DNA of 64,000 nt from the NCBI GenBank assembly GCA_031763025.1, contig JASSKH010000025.1, positions 1,054,001 through 1,118,000 on the forward strand, written 5' to 3'. Source of the stretch: Macrocystis pyrifera (Eukaryota > Sar > Phaeophyceae > Laminariales > Laminariaceae). Positions 10,701-22,639 of this stretch are shown piece after piece (position 1 is the first letter of the stretch; each line of letters opens with the position of its first letter). Below the pieces are notes generated by a model. That model saw nothing but the letters and a program-made list of their open reading frames with translations. It searched no databases and was not told the DNA's origin. A program made the position numbers and the translations under genes.

Positions 10701-12868
10701 GGACTAGTAAGGTGTCTCCACAGAGGAGGTTTCATGCCCACCATCGTGCCCAACGGGGAGGGGGGGTCGGGAAATGTCCAACGAACAAGCGACGGAGTGC
10801 ACATCCACACGATGGGTATGGTCAGGACTTTTTATTCCGGGTCTCGTTTGAATATTGGTTGTGTTGCCTCTTATTGACCATCGCGCGTTCCCACGATGTA
10901 TGTACTTGTGTTGACATTATCTTCCGTGCCGGTCAGCGCCGCTATTGTTTTCCCGGCCGGCACGCCTCAGCTAAAGACACACCCAAGAGTGTGGCTCTTT
11001 ACCGGTTGCAAGAATGGTGTCATTTTCGGTTTAATGTAGCCATGACAAAAGGGGCAGCCGCCACGAATGTGGCTAACACATTAAGCATGAGGTTTTCCAA
11101 TGGCTTTAAGTCAATCACTCTCTGAAGCCTTTACAGATGGTACACACCCCTGAGTTTGATATAATCCCAAACATTATGCATGCAGCACTTCGAAGCATGG
11201 CTCATCATACCCTCGGGAATATTATGAAACCCTCAAACCTGATACCACTCAGATATATTCCGCATATCGTAATTCCTAAGCAGAGCTAAGATACATGGGG
11301 CACGTACGTAAATCATACAAGAACCAACATGGAGCTTTCGGAGTGCGCGTATACAGTGCGGGCTAACACGGTGTAGAACTACGTGAAACGCCATATGCAT
11401 GTGTACCCAATATATGGTGACAGTGCCTTTATCGATAACAAAACATCGATAGGTGCAAAGATCGCTGAAATAACACCGATACCTAGGCTATGACACAATT
11501 GTCAGAAATATGGTACGCCCTGCGACATCAACTCTTATAAATACTCACTCATTCGTCGACTACGGTGGTGGTAAATGGAACCAGTCATAACCATGAACCA
11601 GGTGTTCATCACCCCTACCCGCGCCGACCTCGTTGTTGAAGAATATAATATGCCCCACATTGGCCTCGGCTGCCACCGCTGTTGCCGAAGACACAACAGC
11701 CCCGACTGCTGCTTGCATTTTACGTGTTCCTACATCTCAATTCAACACCAAGCTCTTCGACTGCATTACTCTACGGGACGGCTAGGTTTGCTATGGTAAC
11801 ACGCGTAAAGGAAACCACACGAATATCTCGTGCTCGGATGCCGTCTACTGCAGGGAGATTGACTCCTTCGATAAAAAACCCTAGTCCAATTTGGTCTTCG
11901 TCGCTACCGTTATATCCCAACTGCCTTTCGGTATATTACGAGTCCGTGATATAGTTGCGCCCAAGAACCTCCGAGCATTTCAGCAGCATATACGGGTTAA
12001 ACACACCAGCGATGAACACATGTCTATTAATAGCATATGTTTCCATTGCCTGGTTTCCGACTCTAGACCCCTACCTATCCATGATCTCAGGGGAAAAAAA
12101 TCTACGGCCTTCAGCACAGGAGAACGGGTGATGGGTCGCCCATGTTGAACATCGAAGAAATTACCAACTGCGTCACTTTTGGTACTTCAATTAACCGTTC
12201 ACACTGCAGGATGGCGACATCGCCTTGCTACTGTCGACTGTGCACATACACCCAAATATAAGAGGACATCCCTACTGGCTCTAGAATCTTTCGTGCTTCA
12301 CTGCTAAGCTGAGTTCTCGGAATTTGCTGCTCCTGAATCCTTGGTGCTCAGCAATTCACTACCGATCAGACGTTGCACACACCATCGAGATCAAAAGTGC
12401 AATATACGTTTTAATAGCTAGACTCTAACCTTTATCCATACCCTCTCGGATGAACACATACACCGATACCTAGTGCCAGCGGCCGGATGCGCACTCGTCC
12501 GCGTTGCAACATGAAAATGCAAAATATAGGGTCAAACTAAACTGTTGGATCGTCCACGCCGCAGTAGTGCAGGCAACCCCATGTTCTTCCACTGGGAATG
12601 CGCATGCATCTAAACACGAAGCATGTACGATATAGTCGTCGTGGGGAGGGATCTAATGCTTGCTGTTTCATAGGCACGACGAGTCGATCAACATCGTAAT
12701 TAGACCTGACGGTCGTCTTTCGCGAAGCCAGCTCTCTTTCCTGTCCTGAGGCCACTTCCGGTCGAACAAACATGAAAATGTATTAATCTGCTTTTACTCT
12801 CGCCTCGAAGAAAAAGGGTGAACATGGACCCGGCATAGAATTAATGTACTAGACGTAGCTGGACTTAC
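7721..12868. other. Long region without recognisable genes
   Basis: Only short ORFs occur. The longest are 164 residues at 8930-9424, 137 at 10712-11125 and 132 at 8150-8548. None shows a family motif, repeats or splice-site context I trust. A TATAAATA box and a 74-residue His/Cys-rich ORF occur near 11535-11800, too weak to call a gene. Confidence 0.4.
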
Positions 12869-13021
12869 GGTGTCTGAACTCAAGTCCGTCTACATATTGG
12901 ATGCTCCTTCCGGCGTCAATGTTGGTGATTTCATCCTGCGGTATGTTCTCATTGCGAGCAGCGGCTAACCATTGTAGCTTTCCCGGTGCACCAGGGTGTC
13001 CGTTTAGGGGCCGTACTCGCG
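12869..13021 (-). CDS. Candidate downstream exon of the root-cap-like gene
   Basis: On the minus strand this 153-bp open segment starts after a CGCCCAG acceptor and ends at a consensus GTAAGT donor. Both borders are phase 1, as in the large exon upstream, so the exon is symmetrical and would keep the frame. It encodes 51 residues containing GHPGAPGKLQWL, RNENIPQDEITNIDAG and QYVDGLEF, a composition typical of real protein rather than repeat. It lies about 430 bp downstream of the main exon on the same strand. I do not recognise the domain. It could belong to a separate gene, and no transcript evidence is available. Confidence 0.42.
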
Positions 13022-13447
13022 CTGGGCGAAGTCCACACCGAGGGGACCAGCGACAGCATCTGCGTGTACAAGAAATTTGCGCACAAGGTGGAAAATTAGG
13101 TGGACTCTCGATGATGTGGTTGCAGCGATAACATGTAACCGGTGTGGATTCAAGTGGTGATCGCTCCTTGTGTTTCTGGGCCGCATAAGCAAGCGATGTG
13201 AACATTGTCTTGAGAATATTACATGAAACGTATGGTACACGGACTCGGCTAGATAGCAGGGCTAAAGCTGAAGAGGGGGTCCATCCGACCGGAAACCTTT
13301 TCTGGTGCTCCTCAAAAACACAGAGTAATGCTACTTACCGTACCTGGGCCGACATAAGGCTATAGCAGTCAACACGTTGTAAGCATCTCTGAGAAATCCC
13401 ACATAATTGCTGTTCAGAAATCCAGCAGTTGGGCAGCGCTAACTTAC
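13022..13447 (-). other. Probable intron between candidate exons
   Basis: It is bounded on the minus strand by the GTAAGT donor at 13442-13447 and the CAG acceptor at 13022-13024. The open frame continues into it as far as 13335 with several cysteines, so part may be an alternative exon end. Confidence 0.35.
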
Positions 13448-14333
13448 AATCGGCCTCCACCCCGCGGATGCATTCCATCCCGTGCATGATGATGTTGCCG
13501 TTGTCATCAAGCGTGGGGACGAACGTCTCACCGAGAACACCTTGGGCGTCGTGGCTAATGTCGGCGTGGTCGATGGCCATGTTCATTTGCCAAGTCAAGT
13601 GGTCCGGGAGATCGAAATGGTCTGTAGGGTCCCGCATGGGGAGCTGGTGCAGCCTACCATGGCTGAGGCGGATGGTTCCCTTGGGAGTAACGATCTGGAA
13701 GGATGCATGTTCCGATTGATGAGCGAATATCGCGCCTTCCTCTGACATGGCGCGGGACACGTACGTTGTGCATTCCACCATGTTGGTAGCGGTAGGGTCG
13801 GCGAGGATCCATTCTCCTATGCTCAGCGGCTCGCGCAGCAGCATACGACCTGACTGCATGTCCTCCATCTTTTTCTTCTCCCAGTATGTCTCGAACCCGA
13901 AGGACCTGCACTCTCCAGGGATGTTCACTGCCGTGATCTGCACATCAGGGCCCAACGTGACTGTGCCTGGCGAGATCAAGACCTCGTTCCCATCAGCGAC
14001 CACTCTCAGTGAGCCGTCCGCTAGACATGGGTAAACACCTTCAGGGCAGGCACTGTCCAGGTTGTGTGGGTCGTTGACCGAGATAACGATGGTGTGGTCA
14101 ACCCAGTCATCATCGGTGGTAAGGAGAGAGAGACCGGTGATGTACGTAATCTCGGGCAAGGAGGGAATTGGAGCCGAGACGCGCATGTTAAGGTGCATCG
14201 ACAGAGGGTCCGATATCACGGCATACCAACGGCCGTCGACGCCAGTAAAGTCGAACATCTGGCCGTGGAAGCCGGTCATATGCGGATCACCTGTCAGAGA
14301 GGCACGCGATGTGACATCAAAACATCCAAACAA
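13448..14333 (-). CDS. Root-cap (vWD-like) domain protein, large exon
   Basis: The minus-strand frame encodes about 295 residues without a stop. An N-terminal GDPHMTGFHGQMFDFTG leads a beta-rich domain; later come ECRSFGFETYW, TIRLSHGRLHQLPMRDP, DHLTWQMNMAID and, near the end, DAQGVLGETF then IRGVEADC. The DPxxTGxxGxxFxFxG opening and the GVLGxTF...DC closing are the layout of the plant root-cap/LEA-like domain (Pfam Root_cap, a relative of vWF type D). Brown algae have many such proteins, probably secreted or cell-wall associated. A CTGACAG acceptor just before the GDP motif (exon end 14290) and a GTAAGT donor at 13442-13447 are both phase 1. The frame stays open upstream to 14393 and includes a hydrophobic stretch that could be a signal peptide, but no in-frame ATG is present. 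The first exon is therefore probably further upstream, and 14333 is only a TTG inside the frame. Confidence 0.78.
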
Positions 14334-14393
14334 TGTACTTGGCGACAGGGTGATGAACGCATGACAGGCAACGAGAGGCAGAAAGGTGTAGCA

Positions 14394-15351
14394 CTATCAT
14401 GTCTAAACCGTGACTCCGGGTGAAGTGTGGGCAGGGCGTAGCAAGCGAGACGAACGCCGACGTCGTAGAGCTCGCGCCCTCTCTTTGTATATCGAACACA
14501 AGGATCGTCCATCATTTCTCTCGACCAACAACTGGACGACTTGATTTATATGACGGGCTCCAGAAAATTAATCCAATGAATTACTAGATGCGCCAAAGAA
14601 TCACAGACCACCACTATCGGGCCTGATCGGGATATGCAACCACACACATAGTCGTCTGTCAAAACACTTGTGCCGGCTTACCACAAGCTGTCGGGTTTCG
14701 CACGCCAGCTTCTCCGCAAAAATTATCTTCCGGGCAGCAGATTAAAGGCTCTGTGCAGTCGTCCTTGTCCACGCATACTGCGAACACCACCAGAAAAACG
14801 GAGGGGATTCGAGCCTAAGTCAATAGCAGACAACCGATGGTTGCTTATCCTTACATTCAAATGCAGTTAGATTTTTTGTCTGTGAACATAGCCTCGCGAT
14901 CAAGCGCGCTTCAGTCACACCTTGCTTCATGGGTAGGGAGGCTGAGAGGCACAACCCTTTGGAACAACGGATCTCACGCCACGACGAGTCATGGCCATTG
15001 CGCGCTGAGAATTCCTGACGAAGCATTACCAATTACAGTAGAATTGCGATGAGGCGAGATTTTTCTGTAGTCATCACGCATCATAGCAGCGACAGCAGCA
15101 GCAGCAGCAGAAGCAGAAGCAGAAGCAGCAGTATGCTGAACAGAAGCTGAAGCAACAAAACACAACAGCAACAGAAGAAACACACCGGCAGCGGCACAGC
15201 GGCACCAGCAGAGCGGCCGGTGCAAACGTACTGAGGCTGGCAACCAGTGGGACACCGGATCTCACTCCGCCTCGTGTCCTGGTGGCCGCGTACTGAGCAT
15301 TGCCGACAATCTCGAGGCAGCCCCCTAGAAATCGATAATTCCAGCATCTGC
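14394..15351. other. Upstream flank of the root-cap-like gene
   Basis: The gene's first exon and promoter should lie here on the minus strand. ATG codons near 14515 and 14499 open short frames, but I could not link either to the large exon with a consensus donor. An AGC-rich microsatellite lies at 15085-15135. Confidence 0.35.
15085..15135. repeat. (CAG)n/(AGAAGC)n microsatellite
   Basis: CAGCAGCAGCAG passes into AGAAGCAGAAGC. It produces leucine/cysteine-rich ORFs on the minus strand. Confidence 0.85.
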
Positions 15352-15485
15352 ACACCCTGAACAACTGACAATGGCGCAATGGATGAGTCTGTGGTCGTGT
15401 CTGTAAAGGCTATCGATTGGAATTTTCTGCATCTACTGTCGTCAGTACTGCACATCGATAGATTCATCCCCCCAACATATTGTTC
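15352..15485 (+). mobile_element. Left end of a family B iteron element, truncated or expanded
   Basis: ACACCCTGAACAACTGACAA followed by two iterons (GTCGTGTCTGTAAAGGCTAT, then CATCGATAGATTCATC) and CCCCAACATATTGTTC. The same succession occurs at the left end of the complete family B element at 27256-27410. The matching right end was not found. Further family B iterons at 18.1, 18.7 and 21.6-22.3 kb could belong to it. Confidence 0.55.
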
Positions 15486-16480
15486 GGACAGCAGACTTCG
15501 GAAGTCTCTCGGTGAAGTGTGAAGAGATGACCGAGTTAAGGGTGAGGGCAAGGGACGTAGGTTTATCTGGCAGCTGGGAAGCAGTGCTTCGATTCTTCTG
15601 ATTTAGATCTTCGTCATTGATGGCGAGAGCAAAGGAGGTGCTTTGGCAGAAAAAGTGAGAGGTAGGGGAGGGGGACTCGACGCCCAAACATACTCGTCTC
15701 ACCCCACGCCACAAGCTGTCCTAAATTAATCTTATCTTATGTTCTCCCATAGAACGTTCCTGTGGCTATCGATCGTTCTTCCACTAATATACCTGATAGG
15801 GACCTATCATCTTATGGCCCTGTCTCCGCTCAGGACCATTACCCTCTAACGGGCTATCCGCCATGGAAAACAATCCTAAAAGAACGTTTCTCTCGACTAA
15901 TAGCATTTCCGCCGGGTTAATTCATTACATGGATTATTCCCATAGTTCTGAGACAACAAAACTGCAGACAGCATTATCTATATATAGCCCATGAGTTCTT
16001 CACTCACATCACAGTTGTCCACCCATAATAGTCGAATATGCAGACCGCACGATGGTCGGAGGGAGATGACAAAGCTCATCCCAAACGGCCAGGAAAAGCT
16101 GGTGGAAGATGCGGCTGTGCCATAAAAAATAAATGAGGCTATCGATTACCCCGCACCTCGTGATAAGACCCAAACACTACGAGAATTCATATCTCACTTC
16201 GAACGTTTCTTTTATAGAAACGCTTGCGCGTGCGTCCCTAAAAGCACATATCCCTGGTTCCCCAAGTATTGAAACGAAGCGGGTAGGTCATCGTATCGCC
16301 GTACACGGTACCGACGCACCAAAACTCCCGCCGTTCAGAGGGGGGGGGAGTGTTATAAGGATTATACTGGGCTGGATAATCGACCAAACGTTTACCCCTA
16401 TAGTTCAGTAGGTAATACCCTCACAGAAGGCCATGGCCACCGACAATAATTACCTACCAAAACTTGCACATCTCTGACAA
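15486..16480. other. Unassigned spacer
   Basis: I see no gene or clear repeat. A 92-residue ORF (16133-16411) has no recognisable features. Confidence 0.4.
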
Positions 16481-18070
16481 CGTAACGCGTTTCGTGGTAT
16501 TGTGGGACGTCAGCAAAAACATATCGTAAGATTGCGTTACCCCCGCCAACTACTTTATGGATTTCGTGATGGCGTAGTGCTAGTGTTTTATTATATTGGT
16601 GGGCGATCGTGTAGCATTCTGTCGGAGTATTACCTTGGTCCGGTATTGACGGTATTTGTGTTGCGATGTTAAGGTGGGAAGTTCATAGAGCGTAACACTA
16701 TGTTAGTGTGCTAGCGCCATTCCTAGTGGCTATCGTAACACATGTTGAAGAGAGAACGTACATGGTTTTTTTCAACGTTAACATTGTGTTGCCGTGCTAA
16801 GAACATCACCCCGTAAGGGTGCTCCTAGCAAGCTTGTTCTGAACTATTGAAGTGGGTACCTTTGAAATTACAACTGTTAATGGAAACATTGCTTTCACGT
16901 GTCATACGTATTACGTACTGACGTTGTAGATGGATAACGTACTGGGGGCTGTTCTTAACGTTCTTGAGACGTTTTTTTTTGCGGGGATCTCTCCCTTACG
17001 TACTGACGTTGTAGATGGATAACGTACTGGGGGCTGTTCTTAACGTTCTTGAGACGGTTTTTTTGCGGGGATCTCTCCCTTAAACCTCTTGTTTCATGGT
17101 TTCGAAAATATAGGGGCCTTTGTTTGTCGAGGGTGTTGTATTGTCATCCCCTCCTGGGGATAATTTTGTATGTGTTCCCTAGATAGCACGGCTACATTGT
17201 GTTACTTCGCGATGCCGCTTCACCATTAACACAGGTGACATATGCTAGAGTAGGTCTCAAGGAGACACTATGAGTGCCGTCGCTACATTACGTTGGAACT
17301 ACTTCGGCACCAACAGTAACTCAGTACCAAGATGTTGGGCCCTAATTGATTACTATGGGAACACAGTAACGACATGTTGAAATGAGATATTTACCGGCAG
17401 TAAATCGTAGTACATAGTTAGAGTGACCTCCTCATTTAGGATAACATCCAAAAAATATGCTACGCCTCGGCCGGCTAAGAGTCCAGTGTTGCCAGCTGAT
17501 GTGTGATGTTACGTTTTCCTACTCTAAGGCAAGCAGATAGTGCGTCCAAAATACGGAGTGCTTGTGGTGCTGGCCACTACGTGCTTGATTTGTAAGACAA
17601 TTATGTAGGGTGTTATTGATAGTAATGCGGGCCAACATGGTAACGGTATGCTACGATAATATGTTTAACACTCATCAAAAGGGTACCAGACCTATGTTAG
17701 TGTGTTATGCCTAATGCTGCGTAGGCAGTAACGTTGTGTTATTATGTTAGCAAATCTGCCGATATCGATCTTGGTATATTACAGAGATAAAATCTACGTG
17801 CACTGTATGTTCCCAACATTGTGTTACAGTGTCCTCCATAGTAGATGCACGGATCACGAGGTTACATAAGGCTGCTGTACCAGAATGGACAATGCAGAAA
17901 CACGAACGGCGAGGCGTCTGCACATGCGTGGGTTTCCAGTTACCACGGAGTTACTGCGTTACCGTGAATTCTCCTCCAGTGCTAACACTATGTTGTTAAT
18001 AGTACGTGGCCGCGTCCCTGCGATACGCCCCGCAACGTAGGTAACTCGCAATGTTACAGTATCCGGGGTG
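16480..18070. repeat. Region of dispersed GTAACA/TGTTA motifs
   Basis: Variants of GTAACACTATGTTAGTG, ACATTGTGTTAC, AACGTTGTGTTA and CTAACACTATGTTG recur roughly every 50-150 bp on both strands. Each is a loose inverted repeat of GTAACA around 3-6 bp. No ORF of note. This resembles another decayed iteron-type element, but no ends could be assigned. Confidence 0.4.
16913..17081 (+). repeat. 85-bp tandem duplication
   Basis: Two copies (16913-16997 and 16998-17081) starting ACGTACTGACGTTGTAG and ending ATCTCTCCCTT. They differ essentially by the T-run (one base shorter) and one substitution beside it, so the duplication is recent. Confidence 0.93.
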
Positions 18071-18094
18071 CGAAGGCTTGCACAGTCTAGTGCG

Positions 18095-18150
18095 GTCGCC
18101 AATGGCTGTCGATAGACCCCTCACAGTCTATATTGTATTGAGGATTGGTG
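18095..18150 (+). repeat. Isolated family B iteron
   Basis: GTCGCCAATGGCTGTCGATA followed by GACCCCTCACAGTCTATATT matches the ~43-bp family B unit. Confidence 0.5.
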
Positions 18151-18352
18151 TGAAGTAGCGTGTATCAGCTCGAAGCTGGTGTACGCTTAGTCTCGCTTGC
18201 CGATGACCGGTCAAGACACAGAACTGATCGAGGTGCAAACGTTTGAGTTGCTGTCAGGCAGACTCGCGTGAAATCTTCGAATAGAAGAAAGATGATGATG
18301 TTGGCGACTCCAGGCCAAGGTTGATTAGTTATTAAGCTCAGCAGACACGCTG

Positions 18353-18679
18353 ATGATGATGAGCAAAAGTAGAGTGAACAAGTGGGCGTGCAAACGCTCC
18401 TCTTGGCTGTTTCCGATCTTGATGATCTTTAACAGGTACATAACAGATACATATACCTCCTACGACGACGTTCGTCAGGTGATGACACACCCGAATCCGA
18501 TTACGGCCTATGACAACGTTCGTCAGGTGATGACACACCCGTACCCGACTGCGGTCTATGACAACGTTCGTCAGGTGGTGACACACCCAAAATCGATCTA
18601 TTACGGATCCCTTGTACCGTATACTACCAGATATTCCGTGGTATCCAGTGACGACAAAATGATAGCTACTGTCAAGTAA
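18353..18679 (+). CDS. Hypothetical ORF with three 16-residue repeats
   Basis: 108 residues. From about residue 37 come three tandem 48-bp units encoding YDDVRQVMTHPNPITA, YDNVRQVMTHPYPTAV and YDNVRQVVTHPKSIYY. The period is a multiple of three, and the invariant core (YDxVRQVxTHP) is kept while the last positions vary. The start region is basic and Trp/Cys-containing. I do not recognise the protein, and there is no signal peptide. The repeats may equally be a minisatellite that happens to be open. Family B iterons follow directly downstream. Confidence 0.3.
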   Translation: MMMSKSRVNKWACKRSSWLFPILMIFNRYITDTYTSYDDVRQVMTHPNPITAYDNVRQVMTHPYPTAVYDNVRQVVTHPKSIYYGSLVPYTTRYSVVSSDDKMIATVK

Positions 18680-18684
18680 CATCT

Positions 18685-18775
18685 CCAATATATTGGCCAG
18701 CAATGGCCATGGATGGACACAGTACATTGTGGTGAAATACAATGTCTATCGAATGACCAGTATCGCCACCAAATT
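18685..18775 (+). repeat. Family B iterons (two units)
   Basis: TTGGCCAGCAATGGCCATGG then GGACACAGTACATTGTGGTG and TGTCTATCGAATGACC follow the forward family B unit. Confidence 0.5.
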
Positions 18776-21630
18776 TGATAACACACAATGCCCACTACTA
18801 AAAAACGAAGCAGTTCAATGTACGTTGGGCGATAAACAAATAATCTACAGTAAAGCATTACCGTTTGTGATACTGGCAGCAATGATTGCGTGCTTAACAT
18901 ATAGAGTGATCGGCAGTAATGAGTCGATTGATGATACATATGTTGGTAACTTATGTAGGTGGTTGTGGGATCACGTAATCACCATACCTGGTACCTGGTA
19001 CCGTACCTGAGCAATGGAAGGGGGTTCACAGATAAATATCACGCCCTAAGAATAACAGGTAATAAGTATACTCCATTTACCTGGTACATATGATCCATGC
19101 AGGACAATTTGTCTATTCACTTCTCAGCGCATATATTTTGATTTAAAAAAACATGTAACGTGAAACAACAATGGCCCCCGTCCCGAGCTACGTCGATAGC
19201 CGCGGAGTGGTGTTTTTGTTGCTGGAAAAATGTAACATGTTTGACCAAAATTACGCTAAAATTGCCCGAAATTACTCCGAAATACCCCAAAGTGGGCGTT
19301 ACAGGCACCCGTACACACGTTTTGGATTTTTCTCTTTATTTCCTCTTTCTGTTCCCTCTTCGTGTTTTCCTTTTTCCTTCTCTTTTTTTCGAGTACATAT
19401 AATACCATATATATGTTCCTGGCTTTAAGTGATCATGCACGTAACCGGCGTCCCCGGTGGCTTGGTGAGTTGTCCGCGTGCCTACTAGAGATCTATTTCT
19501 CGTACGGTCGAGTCTCACCGAGTGCACTTGTAGAGACTTTTTCTTGCAAAAAAAATGATTAGCGCAAAGCACGAGAGGGCAAATTAGCAACCTTCGATGA
19601 AAATCGACAAGCAGTGGGAATGCTGAAACCTATGCGCGATAAAAGTGAAGGCACTTAGCGGGGGAAAGAAGGGACGACACCTGTGACAACGGCATGCCCA
19701 TAATATCGCTGAGGGTCCCCCTATGAGATTAAGGTGGAAAGCAAAAGTGATGATACAAAACAAAATTATACGGGATGGTATACCACAGCTCGTTAGTACC
19801 GTTTCCCTCACGGACAGGTCGTGTGCACCATTTTGCACTTGTTTGTTTTCTGCCATCGAGATGCATTTTGTTCCAGCCTTTTTTTGTGACAACAAGCAGG
19901 ATTTTAGGGAAGCTAATGCGAGAACATCATTATCATCACACTACATGCTCACAGGTCAAGCCGTACTGCTGTGCAGCGCAACGGCAACCAACAGATAATT
20001 GTACGTGGGCATACTGAACATACCATACGATACATACGTGCATGTGGCTGATATATCAGTCATGGTGAATACCAGGGGCAAGCCTCAATCAAGCAACACG
20101 TACTCTTTCTAGTATGTAGAGTATCGTAAACAAATATTTTGGGTCTGTGGTGTATCGTATATACATACTTTTAGAGTATTTAGGTTCCCCTGGGACGCGT
20201 TCTACCATAAAGGTAGCACGTTTCCGGTAAAATGTTTTCTGAATGACGGGTCTCCTTAACCCAGAATCGTCGGAGGGCCAAACTTCTTTCGAAAAATTAC
20301 ATTTTTTACACTTGGGCCATGGGATTATTCGTCGGCGTGCGGTTTGATTTTTGCTGAAGTCGTTTTCGGGTGATGTATGGATCTCTTCAACCGAGGAGCC
20401 TCAGAAAATTTAGGGCGAACCTCGATCCTAGAACGCCTCCTGTGTGCACATAATGTGGCGGCAAAACAAATTTACGAATATATTCACGAATTATCGAATA
20501 TCTCAGAAAACAAAAAACACGTCTCAGGCTTTGACGAAAGTAGTCGTTTGCCGCAGTCTTTTTTAAAAGCATACGGCTAGTTACCTGGTATACCGAATAG
20601 AACAAATAAAGTCGACCTTCCAGATCCGTTCTTTTTTTATATTTCAAGCTTAGTTGACTTTTTCAAGAAAGCAATTACTCAGCGTCGAGAAAATGTTAAG
20701 AGCTGTCCAAATCCGTCGAGATATTGGTGATAATAAACGTGCACCGGTCCCAAAAAAAGTAACACGTGTTTCTGGTTTATGTTTAGGAGAACCAAAAAGG
20801 GAAAAAAAACCTCCGTGGAGACCTGCGCCCAAAATCAGGGCGTTTGCCGGTGTGTTTGGAATTCGGGACAACTACATCCACCCTGACAAATATGTACCTT
20901 GGGGATGGAGAGATTGTGGAGAAAGTGTCCTGCGTGGACAGTCCACAAAATAGTATAACGTCAAATACCTGGTACGTATACTATAGAATAACTTCAAATA
21001 TCTGGTACGTTAAATTTGATATTCCTGTTTGTATTTTTCGTACGCATCATATATATTGTGAACGTGAAAAGAAACTCTTTCTCCGAGTATATCATATTAT
21101 TTCCTAGCAAGTACCCTGTTCAGCATCGTGCGTCACACCACCTGCCGATGGCAATTGAATGGTCGACCACGATTTGGCGGCGGCGCTGTCTATCGATACC
21201 AAGTACCGGCAACATTATATTAGCGATATTTATGGCAAAACACACATATAACATGGCATATATTTTGTCGTCGTATTATGTCCGACGCGAGCTATGGTAG
21301 GGGGGGTAAAACCTCATTTTTTCAGAGGATCTTGACTCGAGGAGCTCTCTACTAATATCACTATGTCGTCCAAAACTAATCTAGCAAAAAGTCGAACGTA
21401 CAACTCGATGACCGATAGCAACGCCTAGGCATGTCACGAAGACAATTGCACAGTAAAACACTGTTGTTTTCCAACGATAAGTTAAGCACCCCGGTCGGTC
21501 AGAAAATGTTTGACCAAAGCCTCCTCCGAGTCCCGACAGCGGCACGCCTCGTCAGAAGGTGCTGGATACTATAAGAATAGTTACAAACAGTGCTCAACTA
21601 GAACATTGCTGCTACGATAGACCCCAAATA
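18776..21630. other. Unassigned region
   Basis: Several 60-105-residue ORFs lack recognisable motifs. AT-rich patches occur near 20250-20960. A short duplicated phrase, TCAAATAYCTGGTACGT, occurs near 20970 and 21000. Confidence 0.35.
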
Positions 21631-21634
21631 ATGG

Positions 21635-21900
21635 GTATCACTGGACAACACACTGGTAACACTGCCTATCGATGTGTATAGTCAATTACAATTGATTGAT
21701 TACTGTGGACAAAATCGACCGCCATTGCCAGCCACTATTTGAATTGTCGACCGATATAGTTGTACGAGCTGCCCATCGATGCCAATATTTTAACTATGGA
21801 CTAAAAATAGTGTATATCGATAGCTATTGCTGCCAACAGTAGATGGACAATGGTGTCAATGACTAGCCATATAGTCACCCATAATAGACTACTGGACCAT
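21635..21900 (-). repeat. Family B iteron block, reversed
   Basis: Units such as GACAACACACTGGTAACACT followed by GCCTATCGATG, then CGATAGCTATTGCTGCCAAC, match the reversed block of the complete element (28130-28700). Confidence 0.6.
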
Positions 21901-22119
21901 GTTTGTACAATGTTACACTATTTCCGCACCCTATGTAGTACTGATGCCGTGCAAGGGTGAATATCAAAGGCTCGTGTCCCCGACCGCCGACGTGTTCATG
22001 CTAACAAGAGGGCATCAAAACCCATCAACCAGCAGGGTAAGCAACAACATATTGTTGAGAACTGGTGCTACAGGCGCACCTATTATTTCAGCCCGTCTTC
22101 CCTTCTGATCTCAGCTGAG

Positions 22120-22310
22120 GTCCTGCGCAATCTATTGCGGCCAGCAATGGCCATCGATAGACGCGCGGTACAACCTTTTGGGGTGGACAATTTATGTCAA
22201 AGGAGGGATTGTACAATCTATTGCAGCCGACGACGGCCAGCGATGGACACGTTCTAGCATGTATTGTTGTGGGCAGTGTCTACCAACTGACAGGCAGCAT
22301 TCTTCCCCGT
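22120..22310 (+). repeat. Family B iteron block, forward
   Basis: GCAATCTATTGCGGCCAGCA followed by ATGGCCATCGATAGAC and further degenerate units. With the reversed block before it, this repeats the minus/plus order seen in the complete elements. Confidence 0.6.
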
Positions 22311-22639
22311 CTGATGTTACCACGCAACAGAATATTTGTTGTAAAGTTTCTAAACCTACATGTATATACATGTTTGTCAAATGTTCGTACTTTTGCCAAC
22401 TTTAACTTTTCTCTTCGTACAAAGAGTTTTGCGGCGAAACACCAAATGCTCGGACACATGATGCCGGACACATTAGGCGAGGTCTCGGCGCGATCCGTGC
22501 ACTCTGGAGCGCGTGGCGGGCGCCCAAAGTATTTTTCCGGCGAGAGTGGATAAGACGATTTCCCTGGTTTCAGTACGAGAGGCCTTATTTTGTACGTACG
22601 TATCGGTATATGCTCATTATTTCTGCCCTAGGCTCCCAT

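Noticed and set aside
15074-15551. Minus-strand ORFs with long Leu/Cys runs
   Set aside because: Produced by the CAG/AGAAGC microsatellite.
20377-20953. Two ORFs with organelle-like residue use
   Set aside because: No recognisable organellar gene and no sharp border; could not be supported.
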